Source: Synergistaceae bacterium | GTDB lineage: Bacteria; Synergistota; Synergistia; Synergistales; Aminobacteriaceae | Reading direction: 5' to 3' | Length of the DNA: 64,000 nt | Assembly: GCA_017451025.1 (NCBI GenBank) | Contig: JAFSSM010000056.1 | Location: 1 to 64,000 of the forward strand | Shown: positions 14,773 to 23,487 of the stretch, piece by piece | How positions within the stretch are numbered: the stretch's first letter is position 1 | Layout: every line of letters begins with the position of its first letter | Program-made: the position numbers and the translations under genes | Notes under the pieces: generated by a model | What the model was told of the DNA's origin: nothing | Databases searched by the model: none | What the model saw: the letters and a program-made list of their open reading frames with translations, nothing else

Positions 14773-16256
14773 GCAATACATACCTTACGTTAATTCCGAT
14801 ACTGTTTCCGATATTGACGGGATTTGCGCTCTTTTCGCGGCCAATCTTCGAGGACAGGCATGTTTACGTCGGAGTGATGACGTTCATAACTGCCGGAGTA
14901 ACTTTTGCGTCCGCATTCATCACCAATGAGGAGCTGATAGTTCTCTGGCGAGTAACCTCAACACTGTCAATTGCCTTCAGATTCGATTATCCGGCACGTG
15001 CTTTTGCGTGTCTGGTGTCGTTTGTTTGGCCGCTGGTTACTCTGTATGCGTTCGAGTACCTGAGAAAACGGCCTCCGGTGGACAGGTTTTACTGCTTTTT
15101 CCTCGCGACGTACGGAATATTAATCGGCGTTGCATGTGCGGCAAATCTGCTCACTCTCTACCTGTTCTACGAGCTGATGACGTTTATGACTCTGCCTCTG
15201 GTTATGCACTCGCAGCAGCGTGAAGCGATAAGGGCAACAATTTCGTACCTGCTGTATTCGCTGGCTGGTGCGGCACTTGCGCTAGGAGGGTTTTTCTTCT
15301 TTCAGGTGTACGGTGTCTCTATGGAGTTCACGCCAGGCGGAGTTCTCGATATGGCGCGGATAACTGCGGAGCACAACGAAGGAATGCTGTTGACCGTAAC
15401 GTTCCTGACTCTCGTGGGTTTCGGTGCGAAGGCAGGACTTGTTCCGCTTCATGCATGGCTCCCGACTGCGCACCCTGTTGCTCCGACTCCGGCAAGTGCA
15501 GTTCTCTCCGGCCTAATCACGAAGGCAGGAGTTATCGCGATGTTCCGGGTAATCTACTACGTTGTGGGTGATGACTTTCTGCGCGGGACTTGGGTGCAGA
15601 GCGCGATATTGTGCATGGCGATGCTGACGATATTTACCGGCTCAATGATGGCCTATGCGGAAAAGCACCTGAAGAAGCGCATAGCGTGGTCGAGCGTGAG
15701 TCAGGTCTCGTATGTGGTGTTTGCGATGATGCTGCTGAATGCTGACGGGATTCGCGGGGCGGTCTTGCAGATAGCGGCTCATGCGATGGCGAAGAGCTGC
15801 CTGTTCTTGAGCGCTGGAGTAGTGATTTACTTCACGCTTGAAGGGGCAAATTACCATTATGCAGACCAGCTTCGAGGAGTGGGTAAGGAACTGCCAATAA
15901 CTATGACGTGTTTTGCGCTGGCTTCCGTTTCATTAATCGGTCTTCCTGTAACTGGCGGGTTTGTGGCCAAGTGGTACATGGCTTCTGGTGCGCTGGGCTT
16001 GGGCAGTCTGGGAATGATTGGGATTGCTGTGCTGATGGTGAGTGCATTGCTGACGGCGGGGTATCTTCTGCCGATAGTAACTGATGCGTTTTTCCCAGGT
16101 GCGGATTACGATTACACTAGGCTTGTGCCGTTAAGGCTGTCGTGGAACATGAAGATACCGTTATTGCTTCTGAGTGCCGGAGCAGTATTGACGGGATTAT
16201 TCGGCGGCTACATCATGGAATTTGCGGGCAGTAAGATAATTTCTGTCCTGCTCTAA
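14769..16256 (+). CDS. Proton-conducting antiporter subunit, NuoL/M/N family (second copy)
   Basis: A 495-residue multi-pass paralogue of the preceding gene, starting GTG at 14769. It keeps the key motifs: LYELMTFMTLPLV with the conserved Glu, GAKAGLVPLHAWLPTAHP with the conserved Lys, and KKRIAWSSVSQVSY. Classic Mrp has MrpA and MrpD as the two large subunits. Here the MrpA tail domains are on other genes, so this protein may replace the MrpA core (inference). It ends the operon. Confidence 0.83.
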   Translation: MSNTYLTLIPILFPILTGFALFSRPIFEDRHVYVGVMTFITAGVTFASAFITNEELIVLWRVTSTLSIAFRFDYPARAFACLVSFVWPLVTLYAFEYLRKRPPVDRFYCFFLATYGILIGVACAANLLTLYLFYELMTFMTLPLVMHSQQREAIRATISYLLYSLAGAALALGGFFFFQVYGVSMEFTPGGVLDMARITAEHNEGMLLTVTFLTLVGFGAKAGLVPLHAWLPTAHPVAPTPASAVLSGLITKAGVIAMFRVIYYVVGDDFLRGTWVQSAILCMAMLTIFTGSMMAYAEKHLKKRIAWSSVSQVSYVVFAMMLLNADGIRGAVLQIAAHAMAKSCLFLSAGVVIYFTLEGANYHYADQLRGVGKELPITMTCFALASVSLIGLPVTGGFVAKWYMASGALGLGSLGMIGIAVLMVSALLTAGYLLPIVTDAFFPGADYDYTRLVPLRLSWNMKIPLLLLSAGAVLTGLFGGYIMEFAGSKIISVLL

Positions 16257-16276
16257 AACTTCCTGCAGGGCGTTTT

Positions 16277-16306
16277 CACCCCTCCAGGCTAATGCTTGGA
16301 AGGGTG
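16277..16306 (+). terminator. Hairpin at the convergent end of the Mrp operon
   Basis: An imperfect stem (caccc-ctcca with ttgga-agggtg) is followed by a short ATATTTT. It overlaps the 3' end of the opposing glycosyltransferase gene. The T-run is weak. Confidence 0.4.
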
Positions 16307-17092
16307 ATATTTTCCCATAAAGTTACGTGCTAAAATCTTCAGCAGTTCCAGATTGCCGCCCAACGCGCTAATTTTCGTCGGAGTTCTCCCTTGCTTCGGA
16401 TACACCCTGCTCACAGGAATTTCACACACTCTCATTCCAAGCTGTGATGCCCTGACCGAAAGATACGCCAGCAGCTCATACGACACAAATACATCACGCA
16501 ACGGTTTTACTCGTTCGTCGGTGAGATAACGCCGTGAATATCCCCTGAAGGCATTTGTTGTGTCCGTAAAATGATAACGGGCCGTAATCGATATTACTGG
16601 AGCGTGTATCAGCTTCACAGACAGAAGACGTATTAACGGAGTGTTCTCCGCATAACCTCCATCGATGAACCTTGAGCCTTGCACAAAATCGTAGCCTTCC
16701 TTGAGTTTAGCTATAAATCTCGGAACGTCCTCTATGCTGTCCTTATTGTTGCCGTCAATCGTAATGAAACCGCGATAACCCCTCTCTATTCCCCAATGAA
16801 TGCCGGTCCTTAGCTGTGCTCCCTGCCTGCCCGGTCCCGTCTTGATTAAGAGGCTGTTCACTCCGTATCCTTCAAGCATCTGAATATCAAGGCTTCCGTC
16901 CTGCGAATTTCCGTCGCATATCGCAATGTCAGCTTCTTCATGAATCCCGGCGGCAAATGCACGGCTAAGTTCTGCCCTTATGCGTTCGCCTTCATTCAGA
17001 ACTGGGATCAACACGCAATAATCCGACAGCTTAGGCTTCAGTTCCCCGCAATCGTAATCAGGTACTCCCTCAATTTTCGTGAAATGCCTCAT
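16289..17092 (-). CDS. Glycosyltransferase family 2
   Basis: A 267-residue cytoplasmic or membrane-associated GT2 enzyme. The GT-A fold begins with YCVLIPVLNEGERI (about 25-38); the metal-binding region is ICDGNSQDGS, followed by a second acidic motif in TIDGNNKDS. It would transfer a sugar to a lipid or glycan acceptor. The ATG at 17092 overlaps the upstream stop (ATGA), so I prefer it to a longer frame starting at 17149. It is the last gene of the glycan operon. Donor and acceptor are not predictable. Confidence 0.85.
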   Translation of the reverse strand: MRHFTKIEGVPDYDCGELKPKLSDYCVLIPVLNEGERIRAELSRAFAAGIHEEADIAICDGNSQDGSLDIQMLEGYGVNSLLIKTGPGRQGAQLRTGIHWGIERGYRGFITIDGNNKDSIEDVPRFIAKLKEGYDFVQGSRFIDGGYAENTPLIRLLSVKLIHAPVISITARYHFTDTTNAFRGYSRRYLTDERVKPLRDVFVSYELLAYLSVRASQLGMRVCEIPVSRVYPKQGRTPTKISALGGNLELLKILARNFMGKYHPSKH

Positions 17093-17877
17093 GCAAATAT
17101 CCTCCTCACGTGGTTTATTGCCCTTTCCAGTTCTGAGAGGCTTTCGCACTTTCGCATCTCGATAGACACAAATCCATCATAGCCCGACTCTTTCAGAAGC
17201 CTTGAGAGTATTTCGTGTTCCTTATGCGGTTTCACTGCAGCAAGTTCCGGTTCGCTTATGTGCACATGATTTATTGCGGATACTTTTTCTGCCAGAGTGT
17301 CGGGGTTTTCGCGATTCGCCAGCATCGTACCTACATCAAGATTAACCTTCAGGAATGGATGATTTATCCGCGTAACCAGAGCTATAGCCTCAGAAGTAGT
17401 GTTCACAAAATTAGTGCCGTAAATTTCGGGGTTGGCTTCCAGTGCAATAACAATCCCGAATTTCCCGGCTTCTTCTGCAATTTTGGCGATGAACTCCTCA
17501 ACAATTGATACATCTTCCGGACGCTCAAGCCGTCTGTTCTTTGGACAGCCGAAGACTATATTTCTGCAATCCAGAGCATCAGCAAAATGCAATGCCTTAA
17601 CCGTATATTCCAGCAGCTCCGAACGTTCGCGCTGGGTGCCCGCAATTCGCTGAGGCATTCCGTACCACAAAGACTGCATTGACGCTACAGTCAGGCCGTA
17701 AACTTTCCTCACATACTCCGCAAATTCTGCCGCATCACTAAGGTGGTCATAAGGTTTGTCCGGGAAAAGCCTCGACGGAGCAATCTCCAGCCCCTCAAAT
17801 CCTGATGCATTCATGAGCTGATAAACTGCTTCGTCTTGTTCCGATGTCCACGCTATATTTGACGCGCAAAGCCTCAT
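17089..17877 (-). CDS. Sugar phosphate isomerase/epimerase-type TIM-barrel protein
   Basis: A 262-residue xylose-isomerase-like TIM barrel (AP endonuclease 2 superfamily). Visible landmarks are FEGLEIAPSRLF near residue 27, IALEANPEIYGTNFVN near 145, the metal-site region LKVNLDVGTM near 175, and the late HVHISEP and VSIEMR strands with likely metal ligands. It probably isomerises a sugar precursor for the neighbouring transferases. Both ends overlap neighbours by 4 nt. Confidence 0.8.
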   Translation of the reverse strand: MRLCASNIAWTSEQDEAVYQLMNASGFEGLEIAPSRLFPDKPYDHLSDAAEFAEYVRKVYGLTVASMQSLWYGMPQRIAGTQRERSELLEYTVKALHFADALDCRNIVFGCPKNRRLERPEDVSIVEEFIAKIAEEAGKFGIVIALEANPEIYGTNFVNTTSEAIALVTRINHPFLKVNLDVGTMLANRENPDTLAEKVSAINHVHISEPELAAVKPHKEHEILSRLLKESGYDGFVSIEMRKCESLSELERAINHVRRIFA

Positions 17878-18803
17878 AGCATATTCTCCTTCACAAAATC
17901 CCTTATGTCCGACAATTCCTGTTCAAGGCTCATGATGTACCCCTCACTGCCGCCAAAAAACTCTGCGTACTTCGTGCGAGTATCATAGCTGTACGGTTTC
18001 CGGCCAAGCTCATTGACGAAATCCCTGCCTGTCAGGAATTTGTGGAGTTCTCCTGCATTGACTGGGGGCGTTGCCAGATTCAAAAGTCTCAATCCGTGAG
18101 AGAGTGCGGTTACTATGTCCTGCCACAAGCGGCCAAGTGAGTAGAACTGATACACCGAACGGCTGTCCGTGAAGTTCAGGGCGGTGAAGCCAAGTTTGCG
18201 GAAGGTATTTTTGAGAGTTGCGGTCTCTTGGCCGGAAAGTGCCCTGCATTTCAGGAAGCCGTTATCCTGTGGAACGTAATATCCCTTGAGTTCTGGAGCT
18301 TTTGCCGATAATTCCGCGAACTTTGCTTCGGTCAGCAGTGAGGGTATCTCGTGGATTAGGTCATAGATGAAGTTTTTGCGAAGGTTTTTCCCGAAGATTG
18401 CCGGCAGCCTCACGATTAAGGGGGCAGTCTGTGTGTTCTCGGTCCATTTTTCAAGCGCATAGCGATTAGCACCGTAAGGAGGCAGGCAGGAAATATCTAT
18501 ATCCGTATCCTCGTCGCATTTGTCAGGATTTGGGTAAACTGCTGCAGTTGAAATTAGTACGGTCTTTTTGGCATTGATGCGCGAGATATTTTCTTCTGCT
18601 GAAGCGATAATTTGTCTGTCCTGCTCCGGATATTTGTTTGCGATGAACATTTCCGAACGTACTCCCGCGTAAACCAAAAGGTCAGGTTTTGCGCCCCAAG
18701 CCTCAGAGATATTTGCGGAAGAGAACAGGCCGTCAAAGCTGTGCTGTTCCGCTAAATTAGACCCCACAAAGCCGGTATATCCCACAAGAAAATCAACAGA
18801 CAT
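17874..18803 (-). CDS. NAD-dependent epimerase/dehydratase-like (SDR) protein
   Basis: A 309-residue extended SDR-like protein beginning MSVDFLVGYTGFVGSNLA, with a nucleotide-binding GYTGFVG in place of the usual GxxGxxG. A Tyr-x-x-x-Lys-like pair appears in YGANRYALEKW (about 133-143). It likely modifies a nucleotide sugar. The ATG at 18803 has a GGGAGG site; an upstream TTG in frame is not needed. The unusual first Gly motif makes cofactor preference uncertain. Confidence 0.75.
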   Translation of the reverse strand: MSVDFLVGYTGFVGSNLAEQHSFDGLFSSANISEAWGAKPDLLVYAGVRSEMFIANKYPEQDRQIIASAEENISRINAKKTVLISTAAVYPNPDKCDEDTDIDISCLPPYGANRYALEKWTENTQTAPLIVRLPAIFGKNLRKNFIYDLIHEIPSLLTEAKFAELSAKAPELKGYYVPQDNGFLKCRALSGQETATLKNTFRKLGFTALNFTDSRSVYQFYSLGRLWQDIVTALSHGLRLLNLATPPVNAGELHKFLTGRDFVNELGRKPYSYDTRTKYAEFFGGSEGYIMSLEQELSDIRDFVKENML

Positions 18804-19866
18804 TAACTTTCCTCCCAATCATAGCTGTAATTTCTCCGAGCAAAATGCTCAAAACGATAACACCGATAGTTCTCGACAATAAATACGCATAACATCCTGC
18901 CGCGCTTGTCAGGCAGTGTCCGTCCATAAATACCCTGAGCACAACATATTCGAGCGGATCATGGAACAGGTAGACAGCGAACAGATTTCTCCTGATAACT
19001 TTCCACGCTGAGGTATCGATTATTTTCGGAAAAGTCCTCGCCAGAATAACAGACAGCAAATATGTGCACAGGCTTCCGCACAAAATATTGACCCGACCAG
19101 CAAAGTTGAACTTGGTATTTGCCGCGCATATCGCTAGCATAGCAGCAAACGACAAGGCAACTCGTTTAGTGCTCCATGAAGCATAATTTTTCCGCCTGGC
19201 CTCAAATGCGTAGCCTACAGCGAACCAAAGCATATAACCTAGTCCGGTTTTCAGTCCGAACATGTCGGAGGTCATATACTTACACAAATAACTTATCCCC
19301 CCCCCCCCCCCCCCCAGTATTAACAGGTATACGCTCTGAATATTGAGCCTGAGAAATATTCCGCGCATAACCTCAAACACCATCATGCACCAGAACAGTG
19401 CAGGCAGAAACCACAGATGTCCGCTTTCTCCGCCCTCCACCTTCAGAAAGCTCTTGATGATTTCCGCAAAATTATCCGCGTTGTAGAAATTCCCCAAGCA
19501 TTTAACCGGAAGCATAAATCCAAGACCGTACAGAAAATAAGGAATAATAAGCCGCTTGAACTTGGCCTCTGCAAATGTATCGAAAGTCCTGTAGTCCTTC
19601 AGTGCGAGGACAGCACCGGACAGCATGAAAAACAGCGGCATGTGAAAACTGGACACAAATCCCACAATTTTCCTGATAATCCGGAAAAGCAGCGAGTAAT
19701 ATACCGGGTGAATATCCTCAGGCAGAATATAATCTACCCCTCCCAAATGAGAATGAATGCTCAGGTAGGAACTATGACCTATCACCACAAACAATGTTGC
19801 TATCAGTCTCAGCCAGTCGTATGCTGTATCTCTGGCCTGTCCAGCACCAAGAGAAACCTTCTTCAT
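18793..19866 (-). CDS. Acyltransferase 3 family membrane protein with a 19-bp G tract (phase-variable candidate)
   Basis: A 357-residue, roughly 10-helix integral membrane O-acyltransferase. The N-terminus has the family pattern YDWLRLIATLFVVIGHSSY with the conserved His, and FHMPLFFMLSGAVLALK follows. It would O-acetylate a surface glycan. A run of 19 G residues in the coding strand (19297-19315) encodes six consecutive Gly codons at about residues 185-190, between two membrane helices. At 19 the frame is open; any change not divisible by three would truncate the protein by about 170 residues. The stop-start ATGA overlap with the upstream gene shows operon coupling. Confidence 0.87.
   Translation of the reverse strand: MKKVSLGAGQARDTAYDWLRLIATLFVVIGHSSYLSIHSHLGGVDYILPEDIHPVYYSLLFRIIRKIVGFVSSFHMPLFFMLSGAVLALKDYRTFDTFAEAKFKRLIIPYFLYGLGFMLPVKCLGNFYNADNFAEIIKSFLKVEGGESGHLWFLPALFWCMMVFEVMRGIFLRLNIQSVYLLILGGGGGGISYLCKYMTSDMFGLKTGLGYMLWFAVGYAFEARRKNYASWSTKRVALSFAAMLAICAANTKFNFAGRVNILCGSLCTYLLSVILARTFPKIIDTSAWKVIRRNLFAVYLFHDPLEYVVLRVFMDGHCLTSAAGCYAYLLSRTIGVIVLSILLGEITAMIGRKVNVC
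19297..19315. repeat. Homopolymer C19/G19 inside the acyltransferase gene
   Basis: Nineteen consecutive C residues on the + strand (G on the coding strand). This is the longest homopolymer in the window and long enough to slip during replication. Exact length may vary within a population or be mis-called by sequencing. Confidence 0.9.
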
Positions 19867-21446
19867 AAATATCCTCCTATTTCTTCTGGGGTAACCTCGA
19901 ATGAATTTTTGTCGATAGCGTCATAAATTTTGACGACATCATAGATTTTTGCTCCAGATATTTCCGTCATTGACCAGTTCGGCCTTGACTGAACGCTGGC
20001 AGATTTAATGAGAACTATATAGTGCTTGTCCTTTTGCCTGCATATTTCGGTTAGGCTCGCTATATCCTTCCACTCATAGATACCACGCTGGAACAAAAGG
20101 TTCATGTAGCCCCGTACACTTACACCGTCCAAAGCTAGAATGCTGTTGTCGCGATCGTAATTCGCATTGATGTATTTCGCGACAGCGCGATTCTGTTTTC
20201 TGTAGTATGCAGGCCAGATGTATGATCTGCTGTTCACGTAAAACGCATAATTGGCACAGCAGGCAGATATGACCACCAGAACCGCAAACACACGGCCTGC
20301 TCTCTTGAAGCCTGTCCTTCGCAGAAACACGAGGCATAAATCGCAAAGAATGAACGACACGGGAAATATCAGCTTCATCCGGTCAAAAGTGTAGGATATG
20401 GCGTGCTGTTTCATGATGACATTTTCCAGGAGCGGGAAAAGAAGCACGATTAACAGCCATTTGTTTTTGGCAGAATATGTATCCTTCAGCCATGACAAGG
20501 ATTTATGCGTTACGCAGACCGCGACAAACATAATCACTATTGCAGGCCAGACAAACAGCAGGGACTTAGCATAACCCTTCAGCAATGCGAAAAGGGGAAC
20601 ACTGCTTGCGAAGTTACGGGCCATGAATCTCTGCAGCAGAGCCTTGAAGAATTTGAACACCCCCACAACAGAAAGATAATGCGCACAGAACAAAACTCCC
20701 GAAAGAACGGTAAGCCCTCCTATCATTGCGGAGAACTTCAACGCTTGCTGTTTGTTCTTTCTCAGTCCGAAGAGAAGCTCCGAAACTATGAACCCAATAT
20801 TGGCAGTATATCCGCTCCACTCTATATAGGGATTGAGCAGGCACATCACGAAAAATACTACTCCTGCTGTCCGCTTGCCCTCAGTCCTGAAGATGAAGTA
20901 CGAGTATGCTTGAACAATGAGCGTAACCTGCATAACTGAATGATGCCAATATGCTAACCCCATGCCGTGCATTATTTCGGGTGTGAAGATATAGACGGCA
21001 GAAGCGATCAACGATACGAGGCTGTTGCGGAACACCCTGCAGATGAACATTCCCCACAAGGCAGAGGATAAAGCGTAGAGAATGCTGTTGATGATGTAGA
21101 TGCTGCTTTCCTCGACAGGAAGGCGCAAAATCTTCATGGCCAAATACGGAACGATATACCCTGCAGGGGAAAATGAAGTGTAGTAGTAGTTTCCGTGCTT
21201 GTCTGGTATTGTTGCGCCCCACAAAATATTTTTGTCTTCAGGCTGTCCGAGCGAGACTATCGGCAGGAATTTATGGATGCCCGAAGGTGTCTCATGGTAA
21301 GCCTGTACCGTCAGCAATGTGTGCCAGGCAGCATCGGAATTTCTGTAGTTAATATCTCCAGACCTATACTTCATGAATGCAGAGGCCAGGCTTAACATCA
21401 CAGCCAGTGCGAACAGCAAAAGTTGTTGTCTATTTAAAAAAATCAT
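19863..21446 (-). CDS. Polytopic membrane protein, GT-C glycosyltransferase-like
   Basis: A 527-residue protein with about ten membrane helices, a large early loop (residues 25-90, containing NSDAAWH and acidic residues) and a soluble C-terminal domain (about 430-527). This layout is typical of lipid-phospho-sugar-dependent GT-C transferases (ArnT/PMT type), but no signature is conclusive. A GGAGAG site precedes the ATG at 21446. It lies between a GT2-like gene and the acyltransferase in the glycan operon. Specific function unknown. Confidence 0.65.
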   Translation of the reverse strand: MIFLNRQQLLLFALAVMLSLASAFMKYRSGDINYRNSDAAWHTLLTVQAYHETPSGIHKFLPIVSLGQPEDKNILWGATIPDKHGNYYYTSFSPAGYIVPYLAMKILRLPVEESSIYIINSILYALSSALWGMFICRVFRNSLVSLIASAVYIFTPEIMHGMGLAYWHHSVMQVTLIVQAYSYFIFRTEGKRTAGVVFFVMCLLNPYIEWSGYTANIGFIVSELLFGLRKNKQQALKFSAMIGGLTVLSGVLFCAHYLSVVGVFKFFKALLQRFMARNFASSVPLFALLKGYAKSLLFVWPAIVIMFVAVCVTHKSLSWLKDTYSAKNKWLLIVLLFPLLENVIMKQHAISYTFDRMKLIFPVSFILCDLCLVFLRRTGFKRAGRVFAVLVVISACCANYAFYVNSRSYIWPAYYRKQNRAVAKYINANYDRDNSILALDGVSVRGYMNLLFQRGIYEWKDIASLTEICRQKDKHYIVLIKSASVQSRPNWSMTEISGAKIYDVVKIYDAIDKNSFEVTPEEIGGYL

Positions 21447-21460
21447 AGTGCACTCTCCAG

Positions 21461-22366
21461 TTATAGTTTCTCTATGCTCTCAATCAAATAGTTCTGCCGG
21501 TTCATCAACAGCTTCACTATCAGCGCAAGATACTTCAACGTTACCGCAAGTATCCCGAACATTCCGGTCAGTCCCAGCGTCATAACAAACATCATCGTTG
21601 TCCACCCGGAAACCGGCCGCCCGATAACCCACACCACAACCGTGTAAACCAGTTCCGCAAGCGTAATCAGCATCATCACAGCCGCAAATCTCAGGCTGAA
21701 CCTGTAACCGAACGCCGTATACAGCACCAGACTATCAACCGCAAGATTCACTTTATCCGGAGCATTATTCATGACTGTACCGTCAAAATATATCTCCGCC
21801 ATCTTCAGCCCAATCGATGCATAAACTGCCTTACGGTACGCAAGATTGACGTTCAAGGCATGTGCACGGTTCAGCGCACGCCGCGATACCAGCCTGAACG
21901 CGTTAGTCCTTAGAGGATAAATTGATCCGCTGTGTGCGTTGAACACCCGGTAGAACATCCTGCTCATTATGTTTTCCTTGCGCGGACAAACACTCACTAT
22001 GTCGTTCCCGCGCTGTGCCTCCTCGTAGGCTTCCCATATCAGCCCGAAATCATACCCGCCTTCCGCAGAATCAAACTCGTACACGTAATCGCCTATCGAC
22101 ATATCAAGCCCGGCATTCATGCACTGTTCTTTTGACTGCTCCAGCGGCATGTTGACCACGCTGACCGGAAAAGAAATCCCGCCTCCTTTCTTCATAGTTA
22201 TCAACTCTTCGTGCAAGTCAGGTTCTGTGCCGCTGATGATAACTATGATTTCATAGTGCATAAAGTGTTCCTCAAGGCAGGAAGCTATTTTCCCGACAAA
22301 CTCTACATTTGCGGGGCTGTACTTGTCCGAATAAACGACTGCTGAAATAAAATTCTGCTCCTTCAT
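21461..22366 (-). CDS. GT2-like (dolichol-phosphate-mannose-synthase-type) glycosyltransferase with C-terminal membrane helices
   Basis: A 301-residue protein. The first ~200 residues resemble a GT-A domain: EIIVIISGTEPDL, an acidic YEFDSAEGGYD motif at the DxD position, then RTNAFRLVSRRALNRA. Two or three membrane helices follow (about 225-290). Such enzymes charge polyprenyl phosphate with a sugar for GT-C enzymes, and two GT-C-like genes are close by. The catalytic acidic motif is divergent, so activity is uncertain. The start overlaps the upstream stop (ATGA). Confidence 0.68.
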   Translation of the reverse strand: MKEQNFISAVVYSDKYSPANVEFVGKIASCLEEHFMHYEIIVIISGTEPDLHEELITMKKGGGISFPVSVVNMPLEQSKEQCMNAGLDMSIGDYVYEFDSAEGGYDFGLIWEAYEEAQRGNDIVSVCPRKENIMSRMFYRVFNAHSGSIYPLRTNAFRLVSRRALNRAHALNVNLAYRKAVYASIGLKMAEIYFDGTVMNNAPDKVNLAVDSLVLYTAFGYRFSLRFAAVMMLITLAELVYTVVVWVIGRPVSGWTTMMFVMTLGLTGMFGILAVTLKYLALIVKLLMNRQNYLIESIEKL

Positions 22367-23487
22367 AGGTCTAACACCTCGTCAAGATCGTAAACTGTGT
22401 TGATTTTTCCGGATAACACGCTGAAAAATGCCGGGTCTTTGCTGTACTGGCGGATAACTGTAGGACGAGAGTCGTCTATCTCGCTGGCCTTGAGAATAGG
22501 CTTCATGCTGTAGAGACTCTTGACATAACTGAACTCGTATTCAGGCTTCATATACTTTCGTGCAAGCTGGCTCATGTACGGCCAAGCACTCGCTGGTTTT
22601 GCAGGACATTCGTTGCAGTTGAAGAGGCTGCCGGGAAAACACTTTTTATCGGAACGTTTTTGACATGGAAAATCCGCAACTGTGCTGTACGAAGTTTCGT
22701 GAGGAGTAAACGTTACTGACGTTAGGGAGTGCAAACCTGTTTTGCCGAAGGGCATAATCGAGAAGAACGGCCCGTCCATTACAGTTAGCCCGATATTGCG
22801 GAGATTATCGCTCACATGGCAGAGGATTATCTCGCAAAGTTCATACTTGATTCCGAACGGCTCGAAGCCAAGCAGATTGTGAATGTCATTTACGCTAGCG
22901 TATGAGGCATTCAGGATAAACGGAGCTTGTGCCAGAATATCGTCTGCCTTTACGTTCCAGAGCCTTCCGGTCCGGGTTATGGCCTCCACTCTGTGAGAGC
23001 AGGCTATTTTCACCGACGGCAATTCCGCAAGCTGTTCCAGAAACCACGCCTTGAGAATCATTGCATCGTAGGTGTATTCCTTCGTGATGAATGCCCCGTC
23101 GCACATACCGTCCTGAAAATATTTGCCGGGCATAATCTGCTCACATGGTATATTTGCGGCACGACAGAACTTCATGAACTCTGCGGAGTTTGTCCAGCTC
23201 AAGCATGAACTTGTTGCGTAGACTTGGGTGAACTCGGTGAGATTGCAGAAGCCGAAATCCTCACAGAAACGCTCGAAATAGTATGCGCTCTTCATTGCGG
23301 TGGAGAGACTGCGCGGATAATGGTAGCCCATGTGAACGCGAGCCTGATTGATGTATGTTGCGCGGGAGAACGGTGAACTGTCGCGCTCAAGGACCAAAAC
23401 GTTCTGGCCCTTTCTGCCGCATAACAGGGCAGCGTATAGGCCGTAGAGTCCGGCACCGATGATGATGCGGTCATATTTTGCGGTCAT
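22363..23487 (-). CDS. FAD-dependent oxidoreductase (DAO-like)
   Basis: A 374-residue flavoprotein starting with a Rossmann dinucleotide motif, IIIGAGLYGLYAAL (about 8-21), and the acidic strand end VLVLERD. The rest is consistent with amine or amino-acid oxidase-like FAD enzymes. Within a glycan cluster it may oxidise a sugar or act like a mutase. The Cys-rich segment CPGSLFNCNECPAKP region near residue 290 is unusual and might bind metal (inference). Both ends overlap neighbouring genes by 4 nt. Confidence 0.75.
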   Translation of the reverse strand: MTAKYDRIIIGAGLYGLYAALLCGRKGQNVLVLERDSSPFSRATYINQARVHMGYHYPRSLSTAMKSAYYFERFCEDFGFCNLTEFTQVYATSSCLSWTNSAEFMKFCRAANIPCEQIMPGKYFQDGMCDGAFITKEYTYDAMILKAWFLEQLAELPSVKIACSHRVEAITRTGRLWNVKADDILAQAPFILNASYASVNDIHNLLGFEPFGIKYELCEIILCHVSDNLRNIGLTVMDGPFFSIMPFGKTGLHSLTSVTFTPHETSYSTVADFPCQKRSDKKCFPGSLFNCNECPAKPASAWPYMSQLARKYMKPEYEFSYVKSLYSMKPILKASEIDDSRPTVIRQYSKDPAFFSVLSGKINTVYDLDEVLDL

